NCBI GenBank assembly: GCA_963839475.1
Contig: CAWIVH010000017.1
Span: forward strand, 806,001-870,000
Direction: 5' to 3'
DNA length: 64,000 bases
From: CAWIVH01 sp963839475
GTDB lineage: Bacteria; Acidobacteriota; UBA6911
The notes below the pieces were generated by a model, which worked only from the letters and a program-made list of their open reading frames with translations, had not been told where the DNA came from and ran no database searches. Made by a program: the position numbers and the translations under genes. Shown here in pieces: positions 54,060 through 62,872 of the stretch; position 1 is the first letter of the stretch, and every line of letters begins with the position of its first letter.

Positions 54060-55087
54060 GCAGCCATGATTCTCACAATTCTGGGGCTACTTTCTCTGAT
54101 CTCAGACCACACTGAGGCTGCGTTCTGACCTTGCGATCGGAGAACTTGGCACTTGCGGCAACAGCTCGCGATCATGAAGCGACGGCATCCACGACCGAGG
54201 CTTCGAAGGGCAGATCGAGTCTCTTGGCTGCTTTTGTCGCGAGCCTGGTTCGCACTGAGAGTATTTTTGGTGATCGTAAAGCCCGATACCGTCGTCCGTT
54301 GGCATCGAAAGAAATTCGCATCGTATTGGACCCGCCTGTCGCGGAGGAGCCGTGCCGGCCGGCCCAGGGAAGGATCGCGAGATCCGGGAACTGAATTTGG
54401 AGGATCGCGAATGCCAATATCCTGTGGGGCGCACCCCGGGTGCACGGCGAGATCCTGAAGCTCGGAATCAACGTCTCGGAGCGGACCGTCTCTCGGTGGA
54501 TGCCGAGACCGAGAAAACCACCTCGCAGACCTGGAGAACATTCCTGGACAACCATGTCGGTGAACTCGTGTTGATTGACTTCTTCACCGTGCCGACAGCC
54601 ACTTTTCGGGTCCTGTTCGTCCTGATCGTGCTTGCGCATAATCGACGAGGATCGTGACTTCAACGTGACTGAACACCCGACAGCCGAGTGGACATCGCAG
54701 CAAATGGTGGAAGCGTTCTGCGACAGAAATCGCCGCGTTACTGATCCGTGACCGCGATGGGGTATACGGCTTGACGTTCCGAGATCGAGTGGGGGCTCTC
54801 GACATTGAAGAGGTCGTCATCGCGCCGCACAGTCCCTGGCAGAATCCGTACGTGGAGAGGGTAATCGGAACCTCCGCCGGGAATGCTGATCACGTCATCG
54901 TGCTCGGGGAAAGACACTGAGGCGAATCATCCGCCGCTTCGTAAGTACTATCACGGGGCCAGGAGTCACTTGGCATTGGAAAAGGATGCGCCGGAACAAC
55001 GTGCCTGCAGCCGCCAGAGGAGGGAAGGTGATCGAGATCTCGGAAGTCGGCGGGCTACATCACCGTTACGAGAGACGCTCGGCGTAG
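54060..55087 (+). pseudogene. Decayed integrase-type transposase (IS481-like rve integrase), copy A
   Basis: Pieces of one ~345-residue protein can be followed through at least five frame changes: 'RQQLAIMKRRHPRPRLRRAD', 'FLVIVKPDTVVRWHRKKF', 'IANANILWGAPRVHGEILKL', 'VSERTVSRWMPRPRKPP', 'LVLIDFFTVPTATFRVLFVL', 'HPTAEWT', 'RHRAAQS'-region, and 'VIEISEVGGLHHRYERRSA' plus stop. The layout (N-terminal HTH, central rve DDE domain, GGLHHRYER tail) is that of IS481-like/integrase-core transposases. The first catalytic Asp (DFF) survives, but the gene cannot be translated. Terminal repeats were not identified. Confidence 0.75.
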
Positions 55088-55482
55088 CATCGTTGGTTCC
55101 GCGCCGCGGTCTCGAAATCTCCATCCCATATAGTCGCCGCTCGCATACTGCACTTCCAACCATCCTCAGGCAATGCTGTGGACATGTCCTGCCGGGAATC
55201 GGCGGAGCTCCTATGGTTCGGTGCAGAACACGTGGCTGCACCCCGCGCAGGATGAGATGGTGGTTCGAGGCGAGACCGGCATGCCGACTACCGCAGACCG
55301 GTCCGCCAGGATATTGGCGAGGGACAGGTTGGCATTCCAAAGCAACTTCCCACAAGCCCGTTTCTCGGGCGCGTATCAGACAACGGACCTACCCTCCCTC
55401 TCCATCAAACCCTGAAGCTCACGGCGTTTTCCTCGCAGCGCGCAGGGCTCCAGGAGAGTTTGTTCGCAGGGGGTTGTGTGCC
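55088..55482. other. Intergenic region, nothing recognised
   Basis: Open frames are present but no domain, motif or ribosome binding site supports a gene; probably further degraded sequence next to the dead transposase. Confidence 0.35.
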
Positions 55483-56274
55483 TCACCGGGCCGATTGAAG
55501 AAGCGCCAGGTCACTGATGGCGCGGCCTTCCCGGTTCTTCCCGCAGCTCCCTGCCAGTTCGCGCCAGATCTCGATTTCAATGGCGTTAGCTGGAGCCTCC
55601 AGCTGACCTGTCAGCATAGCGAGCCGGCGCAGGCGCAGCATGTTCTCGCTGTCGAAAACCACCTTCCTTCCTTTGCGATTGCGTGCAAGAAGCTCGGCAC
55701 GCAGTCCGTTCTGTTCCCGGACGAGGGCTGCATAGTATGGATCTTGCATAATCAGGACCACATGTGCCAATTCATGCCCGATTACCTGGGCGTATCGTTT
55801 TTCCCTGTTCAGTTGCTTGAATGGTGTGAATCCGTCGGCGCGCCGGGCCCAATCCGAAGTGTCCGCGTTATCTATGGCGGAGAGGTAGAGGCAGATGGAC
55901 AGGGTGTGGTTCTTGCCCTCAGGATCGATCCTTTCAACCACGACAATACCGGCCGTGCTTTCTAACGCGGGGGCACGCATATCAATAAAGATCGTATGAC
56001 CGCTCGATTCGACCTGCCGCCAAAGTCCTTCAAGCGTGGGGTGCAAAGACCGGCCGGCGGCATCCCGGGCGAAGACGATTCCCTCAATCCTCTTCCAGGT
56101 CCGCAGCTGTCTGCGTGAAAGCCGGTCTGTACGAATGGCGGCTGTGGCGGCGCGCGTAATGATGTGAGCGTCGGGGATGCCGGCGCCTGCCGCCTGCCCG
56201 GCCCTTGCGGAAGGAATGGTCGTCAACAAGCCTGCTATCAGCGCCAATGTGGCGAATCCCGGTCTCCGCGCCAT
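55483..56274 (-). CDS. Exported protein with HELAH putative zinc-peptidase motif
   Basis: A 263-residue protein with a signal peptide (~1-25). The middle carries HELAH (about residue 165, HExxH) after 'EKRYAQVIG' and before 'VVLIMQDPYYAAL', suggesting a zinc-dependent peptidase-like fold. The third ligand is not obvious. Other segments are 'IEGIVFARDAAGRSLHPTL' and 'HTIFIDMRAPALESTAGIVVVERIDPEG'. I do not recognise a named family. The gene diverges from the ECF sigma gene, separated by about 200 bases. Confidence 0.65.
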   Translation of the reverse strand: MARRPGFATLALIAGLLTTIPSARAGQAAGAGIPDAHIITRAATAAIRTDRLSRRQLRTWKRIEGIVFARDAAGRSLHPTLEGLWRQVESSGHTIFIDMRAPALESTAGIVVVERIDPEGKNHTLSICLYLSAIDNADTSDWARRADGFTPFKQLNREKRYAQVIGHELAHVVLIMQDPYYAALVREQNGLRAELLARNRKGRKVVFDSENMLRLRRLAMLTGQLEAPANAIEIEIWRELAGSCGKNREGRAISDLALLQSAR

Positions 56275-56422
56275 GGGGCCTCCTTTTTTGCGGCTGGTTT
56301 CTGCCGCGTTCGGCCCCTAATGCGGGAATCCTCCCGGAAAACTTGAATGCACCGAAAATTTTTCCGACCCCACGGCGCAGATGCTGCCCGTGAAATCCAA
56401 ATTCGGCAGCGTTGGGCAGGTG

Positions 56423-56428
56423 TATAAT
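56423..56428 (+). promoter_or_regulatory. Candidate -10 box TATAAT of the ECF sigma operon
   Basis: TATAAT preceded directly by TG, 45 bases before the preferred sigma start. No good -35 element at 16-18 bases. Confidence 0.3.
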
Positions 56429-56472
56429 CGGGCCACTATCAGAGCTTGCCGCGCTTTTCGATGGGGGTGTTC

Positions 56473-57051
56473 ATGGCGGAGAACTGCCCGAAGGATGTCA
56501 CAGCCTTGCTTCAGAATTGGCGCCGTGGCGACGAGCGTGCACTTGACGAGCTGATGCCGCTCGTCTACGACGAACTCCACAGATTGGCGCACCGATACAT
56601 GGTCCGCGAGCGCGCGGATGGTACTCTTCAAACCTCCGCGCTGGTCAACGAGGCTTACCTGCGCCTGATCGATGCACGCCAAGTGCCCTGGCAGGACCGC
56701 GTCCACTTCTTCGCCGTGTCCTCAAACCTGATGCGCCGCATCCTCGTCGATTTCGCACGCAAGCGCGGCTACAAAAAGCGCGGCGGCGGTGCCGCAAAAG
56801 TGGCATTCGACGACGCCCTCTTCGCGTCGCCGGGGCGCGGTACCGACCTGGTTGCGCTCGACGATGCCCTCAAGAGCCTGGCCGAATTCGATCCGAGGAA
56901 AGCCCGGGTCATCGAGCTCCGGTTTTTCGGCGGATTGACTCCCGAGGAAACGGCAGAGGTTCTAGATGTTTCCCCCGACACCGTGTACCGCGACTGGAGA
57001 CTAGCCAAGGCGTGGCTGGTGAGAGAACTGACAGCTGGAGCACCCGCATGA
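56473..57051 (+). CDS. ECF-type RNA polymerase sigma factor
   Basis: About 192 residues from ATG 56473; in-frame alternatives are 56461 and a TTG at 56446. Region 2 is 'LMPLVYDELHRLAHRYMVRE', with 'QTSALVNEAYLRL' and 'FAVSSNLMRRILVDFARKRG'. Region 4 is 'LAEFDPRKARVIELRFFGGL' and 'EETAEVLDVSPDTVYRDWRLAKAWL'. This is the acidobacterial ECF subgroup that is usually encoded next to a Ser/Thr kinase. The stop overlaps the kinase start by four bases (ATGA), so the two are translationally coupled. The partner kinase is decayed, leaving an intact sigma factor without its kinase. Confidence 0.92.
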   Translation: MAENCPKDVTALLQNWRRGDERALDELMPLVYDELHRLAHRYMVRERADGTLQTSALVNEAYLRLIDARQVPWQDRVHFFAVSSNLMRRILVDFARKRGYKKRGGGAAKVAFDDALFASPGRGTDLVALDDALKSLAEFDPRKARVIELRFFGGLTPEETAEVLDVSPDTVYRDWRLAKAWLVRELTAGAPA

Positions 57052-60000
57052 ATCCTGAGCGATGGCGGCAGATCGAGCAAATCTATAATTCGGTTTTGGA
57101 ACGCAGACCGGAAGACCGCGAGACTTTTCTGTGCGAGGCCTGCGCCGGCGACGAAAACCTCAGGAAAGAAGTGGAATCGCTCCTCGCCTGCGACGGTCGG
57201 GCTGAACATTTCATTGAGCAGCCTGCCATGGAAGTGGCTGCGCAGGTCATGGCCAAGGATAAGGGAGATGCGAACTTCGAAAGCCGGATAGGTCGGAGCG
57301 TGGCCCATTACCGCATCATCGAAAAGATCGGCGAAGGTGGCATGGGAATCGTCTACCGCGCCGAAGATTCTAGGCTCAATCGTCAGGTCGCCGTAAAAGT
57401 TTTGCCCGAATTATTCAGCGGCGATCCCGGCCGCCTGGCCCGTTTTGAACGCGAGGCAAGACTCCTGGCTTCATTAAATCATCCCAGCATTGCCGCCATA
57501 TATGGCTTCGATCAGGCCGAGAGTGAGCATTTCCTGGTCATGGAACTCGTGGAAGGTGAAACGCTGGCGCAAAAAATATCCCGGGGGCCGCTGCCGGTTC
57601 TGACCAGGCGCTGAGGTCTGTCGCCAAGTCGCCGAAGGGCTGGATGCCGCGCACGAAAAAGGCGTGATCCACCGTGACCTGAAACCCGCCAACGTCATGA
57701 TCACGGCCGACGACAAGATCAAAATCCTCGACTTCGGCCTCGCCAAGGCGCTTCTGGCAGCACCCGAAATTCTCGATTGCAGCCGCGACCCAATCGCCGA
57801 CCATAACAGAAGCAATGACCCGAGCCGGGACTATTCTCGGAACTGCCGCCTGACATGAGTCCGGAGCAGGCAAAAGGCAAAGCCGTGGACAGGAGGGCCG
57901 ACATCTGGGCCTTCGGCTGCATCCTTTTCGAAGCGCCGAAGCAAGGCCTCCTTTTCAAGGGCGAGACGGTCACGGAGACATTGGCGAAAATCCTGTGAGG
58001 GGACACCGGACTGGAATCTGGTGCCTCCTGGTACGCCGTCAAAATAGGGACGCGGAAGGAACTGTTGCATCGCTGCCTTCAGAGAAATCCCAAAAGAGAG
58101 GCTGCGCGACATCGGCGATATTCGGCTCCTTCGAGATCGACGAGTCCACAGTCAACTACGCAAACCATTCCCACCGAGACTGTACCTTTTTCCAGGCGAT
58201 TAATCTCTTCTGTGTCTGGTCGCTGGTACTCTTCTCATTGTTCTTCTCGCAGGCATCCTCATCGGACGGGGGTGGACGCGGCATTTTCTGCCTGGTTCTT
58301 CCGCTCCTGGGGTAGCTCGGCAACCATCAAGGTCGAGCCGGGACATTGGCTCGAGGGGAGGAACGGAGGTCGATCAGGAAAGCCAGGCGCCGAGCCGAAC
58401 TGCAATGGCGATCTCCAGCGACGGCAGGATCGTTGTTTACAGCGCAATCCAGGAGAATCCCGGCCCTCAGGCAATACCTCGCTTGTACCTGAGAAGAATG
58501 GAACAATCGCAAGCCAAGCCGATCACCGGAACGGAAGGTGGCATCAGCCCTTTCCTGTCACCTGATGCCCGTTATGTAGGTTTCTGGGCGGATGGCAAGC
58601 TGAAGAAGGTTCCGGTCGAGGGCGGCGTGGCCACTTCGTTGTGTGACGTGGCCGCTCCCCTCTGGTGCGAGTTGGGGGCGCGATAACAGCATTGTGTTTG
58701 CAGCTGGCTATACCCGGTCGGGCTCTCAAAGGTCTCTGCTGATGGCGGAAAGCCAGAGACCCCTGACTAAACCTGATCCGAAGCGGGAGGAGGCAAGCCA
58801 CAGCCTGCCACGCTGGCTTCCCGACGGAAGGGCCGTGGTGTTTACCATAATGAGACACTGGTGGTGGATCCACACCCCTGGCTCGCTCTGCTCCGACTGG
58901 ATACACGCGAATGGCATGTACTGCTGCAGGACGCTGCTGATGCCATGTACATTCCCACAGGACACCTCTATTCCTGCGACAGGGGACACTGATGACCGGG
59001 CGGTTTGATTTGGCCAGGTTGGAGGGTCCTCGACCAACCCGTCTCCCTGGTCGAAAATGTGACGCAGGCTTTCATCACCGGGAACATCCGTTACAAGACC
59101 GGCGCTGGTCAGTTCGGCATTTCTGACACGGGTTCGCTCATTTATGCGGCGGGTGGCATCCTTCCGGACGCTAGGGATTCGCTCGTGTGGGTAGATCGGA
59201 GAGGAATGGAGCAGCCGGTCACGGCCTTGCAGTCCCCCTTTGAAACCCTGCGTCTTTCTCCTGATGCGCAGAAAATCGCCTACGGAATTTCCGGACGGGA
59301 TTTGCAGGTTTGGGTTTATGACTTAGGCCGAGGCACGCACGGTCGGCTGACTGGCGAGGGAGGGGCCGTTATCCCAACCTGGACGCATGACAGTAAACGG
59401 CTCCTTTTCAGCTGGCACAAATCCCTGGCCATGAACCTGTTCTGGCAGCCCGCCGATGGAAGTTCCCCGATGGAAAGGCTTACCTCGAGTGAATACGGTC
59501 AATGGCCGGGATCATTGACTTCTGACGGAGCCACTCTCGCCTTCGTGGAATCTCACCCGAACACCAGCCGTGACATCCTTCTCCTGCATTTGCAGAGCCG
59601 TCGGGTAACGCCCTTCTTGAACTCCAGATCTGATGAGTGCTATCCCATGTTTTCGCCTGACGGGCGATGGCTGGCATATTCGTCTGACGAATCGGGACGA
59701 TTCGAAGTCAATGTTTGCTCCTTTCCCAATACCGGCGGCAGGTGGAAGGTGTCCCTCGAGGGAGGGACAGAGCCGCTTTGGGAGAGAAATGGGAAGCGGC
59801 TGTTTTACCGATGGCAGGATCAGGTGTGGGCGGTGGATTTCAGGACGGATGCCGGTTTCATGCCCGGCAAACCCCGCCTCCTGTTTGAACGGGCCGGATA
59901 CAAATTGAGCCATCCGACCAGAAGTTGGGACATCTCCGCCGATGGCCAGCGATTCCTGATGGTGAGGTTGGAAGAAAGGAAGCCCCAGCCTGTTACCGAA

Positions 60001-60057
60001 ATGATCCTCGTCCAAAACTGGTTCGAGGAACTCAAGCGCCTCTGCCCCACCAAGTAA
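57048..60057 (+). pseudogene. Kinase-propeller gene with many frameshifts (partner of the ECF sigma factor)
   Basis: The reading frame is intact from 57048 to 57614: helical N-terminal region 'ERWRQIEQIYNSVLERRP', 'GEGGMGIVYRAED', 'VAVKVLP'. It then stops within 'GPLPVLTRR'. Kinase sequence continues in other frames: 'VCRQVAEGLDAAHEKGVIHR', 'DLKPANVMI', 'DFGLAK' (to ~57790), 'MSPEQAKGKAVDRRADIWAF' (57855-58000), 'LLHRCLQRNPK' (~58065) and propeller blades at 58405-58990. The last frame runs from 59005 to the end. At least six lesions are needed to explain it. It resembles the 32840 gene closely in the N-terminal half and in the tail. Confidence 0.85.
59005..60057 (+). CDS. Open C-terminal propeller segment of the decayed kinase gene
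   Basis: A 350-residue open stretch containing the last PD40/TolB-type blades ('FGISDTGSLIYAAGG', 'LSPDAQKIAYGIS', 'FSPDGRWLAYSSDESG') and the family tail 'ILVQNWFEELKRLCPTK'. It lacks a ribosome binding site, signal peptide or membrane helix, so it is probably not expressed independently. It is part of the 57048-60057 pseudogene. Confidence 0.6.
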   Translation: MIWPGWRVLDQPVSLVENVTQAFITGNIRYKTGAGQFGISDTGSLIYAAGGILPDARDSLVWVDRRGMEQPVTALQSPFETLRLSPDAQKIAYGISGRDLQVWVYDLGRGTHGRLTGEGGAVIPTWTHDSKRLLFSWHKSLAMNLFWQPADGSSPMERLTSSEYGQWPGSLTSDGATLAFVESHPNTSRDILLLHLQSRRVTPFLNSRSDECYPMFSPDGRWLAYSSDESGRFEVNVCSFPNTGGRWKVSLEGGTEPLWERNGKRLFYRWQDQVWAVDFRTDAGFMPGKPRLLFERAGYKLSHPTRSWDISADGQRFLMVRLEERKPQPVTEMILVQNWFEELKRLCPTK

Positions 60058-60680
60058 GGCCGTGAATCACGATCTGTCGTCTACAAAGGTCAGAGCCGCG
60101 CAGAGGTGCAAAACATTTCTGAGCCGCCATTTTTCCGAGGTCCCTATCCTTGGGGGATAATTCGGCTAGCCTGGATTCCGCTGAAAACTGCTTCGGGCCG
60201 CGGCAGAATTTGGCAGCCCCTTATCTCATCAGCATCCAGTGGACATTAAAGTGCTATCAAAAGACAGCAATTTGAAAAATTTTGAAAATCGCTCGTGAGG
60301 CGGTCAGTCCCACTAAAAGAGGGGGGGTGGCACCCCTGGGACAATCAAGTGACCTATACCCCGACGAATGAATGGCCGGTTGAGTTCAGGAACCCCAAGA
60401 ACTCAATTGCCCGTTGAGAGCACGAAAACCCGCCGGACAGTGATTCGACCGATAGGCAGAATTGCGGTTCCTCCCAAGTGAATGGACGCGATGCCCTCTT
60501 CATGAACCTTGAAGGCAGCGTCGGGACAATCACGAGATTTGTTGATTGGAGATACCGCTAAATGTTGCTGAAATGAAGGAACTGGAAGAATTTAGGAGCC
60601 AAGCGCTGCCATCTGGTACCCCTGTGGTACCCAAAACTGAATTTGCTGAATTGACTGTGGCTGTAAATTGTTGATTTTAT
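60058..60680. other. Intergenic region up to the tRNA fragment
   Basis: No gene recognised. The right part contains the first of two related 25-nt repeats (60608-60632) that flank the tRNA fragment. This stretch may be the end of another element or original chromosome. Confidence 0.45.
60608..60632 (+). repeat. Left member of a 25-nt imperfect direct repeat flanking the att site
   Basis: Matches 60887-60911 at 21 of 25 positions and contains two internal copies of a TGGNACCC motif. Location on either side of the tRNA fragment and next to an integrase gene suggests integrase arm-type binding sites. Confidence 0.5.
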
Positions 60681-60727
60681 TGGTGAGCCGTCTAGGAATC
60701 GAACCTAGAACCTACTGATTAAGAGTC
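60681..60727 (-). other. 3' fragment of tRNA-Lys(CTT): integrative element attachment site
   Basis: On the minus strand the sequence runs from the anticodon loop (CTCTTAA, anticodon CTT) through a perfect T-arm (CTAGG-TTCGATT-CCTAG), the 3' acceptor strand ACGGCTC, discriminator A and encoded CCA. The 5' half (acceptor strand, D-arm and 5' side of the anticodon stem) is absent: upstream bases no longer match a tRNA. A 3' tRNA piece beside a tyrosine integrase gene is the classic footprint of site-specific integration. Confidence 0.85.
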
Positions 60728-60886
60728 GAATTTCGGGCACCTTTTTGACCCCTCCTGACCTCGAAAGAAACATAATTATTCCCTGCAATATTTTCATTAA
60801 TCTCATTGAATAACCTATATTTACTGTGTTCTACTTACATCATTATGTTTCATATTGTAATAGGATATTTGTTTCTTCAAGTTTCC

Positions 60887-60911
60887 GCCATTTGGAACCC
60901 CAGTGGAACCC
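60887..60911 (+). repeat. Right member of the 25-nt imperfect direct repeat
   Basis: Partner of 60608-60632 (21 of 25 identical), lying 42 bases before the integrase start in an otherwise AT-rich segment. Possible arm-type site for the integrase, and so possibly also for autoregulation. Confidence 0.5.
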
Positions 60912-60952
60912 CTGTAACTATTATATTAGTTTTATGTCCATCGAGGTGAACC

Positions 60953-62230
60953 ATGCCAAGAGTCAATTTGAACGCCAAAAAGCTGGAGTCCCTGAAGCCC
61001 GAAGGCAAGCGGCTGGATTACTGGGATACGAGTCTAAGGGGCCTGGTACTGCGGCTGAGCCCGGACGGGTCGAAGGTTTTCAGCATCATGTACTACATCG
61101 GAGGAGTCCGTCGGCGAAAAACCATCGGCCCCTACCCTCTTCTCTCTTTGGCCGATGCACGTGAATTGGCGCGGGCGGACTTGGAACTGGTGCGTCAGGG
61201 CATAGATCCAATCGAAGAACAAAAGCGCCGGGAGGCTGCTGAAGTGGCTCGTCGGGCCGCCGGATTCAAGTTCGGCTCGCTGGCGTCTCAATACATAGAA
61301 GAATATGCGAAGCAGAACAAGAAAAGCTGGCGGGAAGATCAGCGCCAGCTCGACCGGCTGCTCCTCCCCGAATTTGGCGATCGAAACGCGAAGGATATTA
61401 CCCGCACGGAAATCCGCTCCTTTCTGCGCGTGCTCGCGGCAAGAACCCCGGTCCAGGCAAACCGCACCCTGGCATGCATACGCAAGATTTTTTCATGGGC
61501 CATCAAAGAGGAGGTCATCGAGTTGGAGACAAATCCCGCCAGCAACATTTCGGCACCGGGAGGCCGCGAAAGATCGAAGGAGCGGGTGCTGGATGATGCC
61601 GGGATTCGGCAAATATGGGCCGAAATGGAAAAGGATTCAACTCCCGTAAAGCGCGCGCTTCAACTTATCCTGCTGACAGGTCAACGGCCGGGAGAAGTCC
61701 TTAGGCTGTGTTGGGCTGAAATCGATCAGAACGAAGCCTTGTGGACAATCCCCGCCAGTAAAACGAAAAACGGCGAGGCAAATCTGGTGCCGCTTTCCCC
61801 CGCTGCGCTCAGAATCCTGGCGCGTCAGAAGGCAGCGCTGGCAGCGCAAAGGGAGACGCGCGAGGAAAGGGGCCAGGCCGCCGTGTCGGATGTATTCGTA
61901 TTTCCCTGCCGGACCGTTTCCAAGCCCTTCCCGATGACCATCTATGCTTTGAACCAGGTCACCCAGGACATCGCCAGAGCTCTGGAGATCGAATCGTTTT
62001 CTCCGCATGACCTGCGCCGGACCTGTGCCACTCGCCTTGGGGCGATGATGGTCCCGGGTCATGTGATCGCCCGCATTCTGAATCACAAGCAAAAAGACAT
62101 CACCAGCGCCGTCTACAATAAATATCAGTACCTCAACGAAAAGCGCGATGCCCTCGAAGGCTGGGGCCGCCGGCTGACGATAATGGTCTCCGATCTGCGG
62201 GATACCAAAACAGAGGTCGGAAGCACGTAG
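60953..62230 (+). CDS. int: P4-type tyrosine recombinase/integrase
   Basis: A 425-residue protein starting at ATG 60953 with GAGGTG upstream. The arm-binding DUF4102 domain is ~1-90 ('GLVLRLSPDGSKVFSIMYYI', 'TIGPYPLLSLADARELA'), followed by a SAM-like core-binding domain (~100-195) and the catalytic domain (~205-405). Active-site residues visible are Arg in 'TGQRPGEVLRL' (~241), 'PHDLRRTCAT' (H-x-x-R, ~351), 'LNHK', and Tyr in 'SAVYNKYQY' (~388). Length and order are typical of integrases that use tRNA 3' ends. It is the first gene inside the element, pointing away from the att site. All catalytic residues are present, so the element may be mobile. Confidence 0.95.
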   Translation: MPRVNLNAKKLESLKPEGKRLDYWDTSLRGLVLRLSPDGSKVFSIMYYIGGVRRRKTIGPYPLLSLADARELARADLELVRQGIDPIEEQKRREAAEVARRAAGFKFGSLASQYIEEYAKQNKKSWREDQRQLDRLLLPEFGDRNAKDITRTEIRSFLRVLAARTPVQANRTLACIRKIFSWAIKEEVIELETNPASNISAPGGRERSKERVLDDAGIRQIWAEMEKDSTPVKRALQLILLTGQRPGEVLRLCWAEIDQNEALWTIPASKTKNGEANLVPLSPAALRILARQKAALAAQRETREERGQAAVSDVFVFPCRTVSKPFPMTIYALNQVTQDIARALEIESFSPHDLRRTCATRLGAMMVPGHVIARILNHKQKDITSAVYNKYQYLNEKRDALEGWGRRLTIMVSDLRDTKTEVGST

Positions 62231-62252
62231 GTCTCCGGCAGGGTCCGGATGG

Positions 62253-62480
62253 CTATGAATCAACTTCGAAAAGAGATCGCGGAACACCGGACTGGCGGAT
62301 TATGGATTGGAGAGTCCCGATCCGAATCTCCGGATGGTTGGGGACCGGAATTGTTATCGTCGTCTCCGGCAGGCGCTTTTGCACGACGATGTGGCTTCCG
62401 CGCTGGCGGATTACACTGAAGCCCTGCTCCTCGAGAAGCCGGCAAAGGTCGCGGCCGGAGAATATCCGCAACTTACCCAA
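62253..62480 (-). CDS. hicA: HicA family toxin (mRNA interferase)
   Basis: A 75-residue dsRBD-like protein: 'RIFSGRDLCRLLEEQGFSVI', then 'RQRGSHIVVQK' with the catalytic His (GSH), 'TITIPVPNHPEIRIGTLQSI' and 'IRQSGV'. This is the standard HicA sequence pattern and length. HicA cleaves mRNA in the absence of HicB. It overlaps the end of hicB by 8 bases (order hicB-hicA) and converges with the integrase gene, whose stop is 22 bases away. Confidence 0.92.
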   Translation of the reverse strand: MGKLRIFSGRDLCRLLEEQGFSVIRQRGSHIVVQKRLPETTITIPVPNHPEIRIGTLQSIIRQSGVPRSLFEVDS

Positions 62481-62700
62481 CGGCCACCTCTAGCCTGGTA
62501 ACAAAGATTTCGTCGTGCAGCCGAGCGTTGATTTCGCTCGCATCCGCAGTCTCAAAAAACAATTCGAGAGCCTCCACCAGGTTGTTTCTGGCTTCTTCGA
62601 TGCTGTCGCCCTGGCTGGCGATGTCTAGTTCCGGACACAATGCTACGTATCCGTCGCCTTCCTTTTCGATGATCCCGGTCAATTGCCTTGTGTGCTTCAA
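62473..62700 (-). CDS. hicB: HicB family antitoxin
   Basis: About 75 residues starting at TTG 62700, chosen because AGGAG lies 7 bases upstream and the usual HicB N-terminus follows ('LTGIIEKEGDGYVALCPELD'); the frame is open further upstream without homology. The partial RNase-H-like fold is typical ('DIASQGDSIEEARNNLVEAL', 'ELFFE'). No C-terminal HTH/RHH domain is present, so DNA binding, if any, must come from elsewhere. It is encoded upstream of and overlapping hicA, forming an apparently intact toxin-antitoxin pair that could stabilise the element. Confidence 0.88.
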   Translation of the reverse strand: MKHTRQLTGIIEKEGDGYVALCPELDIASQGDSIEEARNNLVEALELFFETADASEINARLHDEIFVTRLEVAVG

Positions 62701-62742
62701 TTTCGGACTCCTGTCGTGGAAGGTTTCTGCCACCTTCGAATC

Positions 62743-62771
62743 ATTATATCCTTTAGCGGGGATAAAGCTAA
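62743..62771 (-). promoter_or_regulatory. hicBA promoter and inverted repeat
   Basis: On the minus strand TATAAT (62748-62743) lies 43 bases before the hicB start. Just upstream is an inverted repeat TTAGC-(9)-GCTAA at 62753-62771, placed between the -10 and -35 regions, where an autoregulatory operator would sit. The -35 match is poor. Confidence 0.45.
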
Positions 62772-62872
62772 TCACATCCCAGAACGTCCTTCCATTCCCA
62801 GTCGCTCTTTTAGAGAGTGGCTGTGTGCGCATCCAGGGTTTTCCAGAAGCGAGGGCTCATTGTATGCGGGTT

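Noticed and set aside
54883..55965. Long plus-strand frame through the transposase relic and antisense to the HELAH gene
   Set aside because: It joins unrelated segments (transposase end, intergenic, antisense of a gene) by chance.
60681..60727. Functional tRNA-Lys gene
   Set aside because: Only the part from the anticodon loop to CCA is present; the acceptor 5' strand and D-arm are missing.
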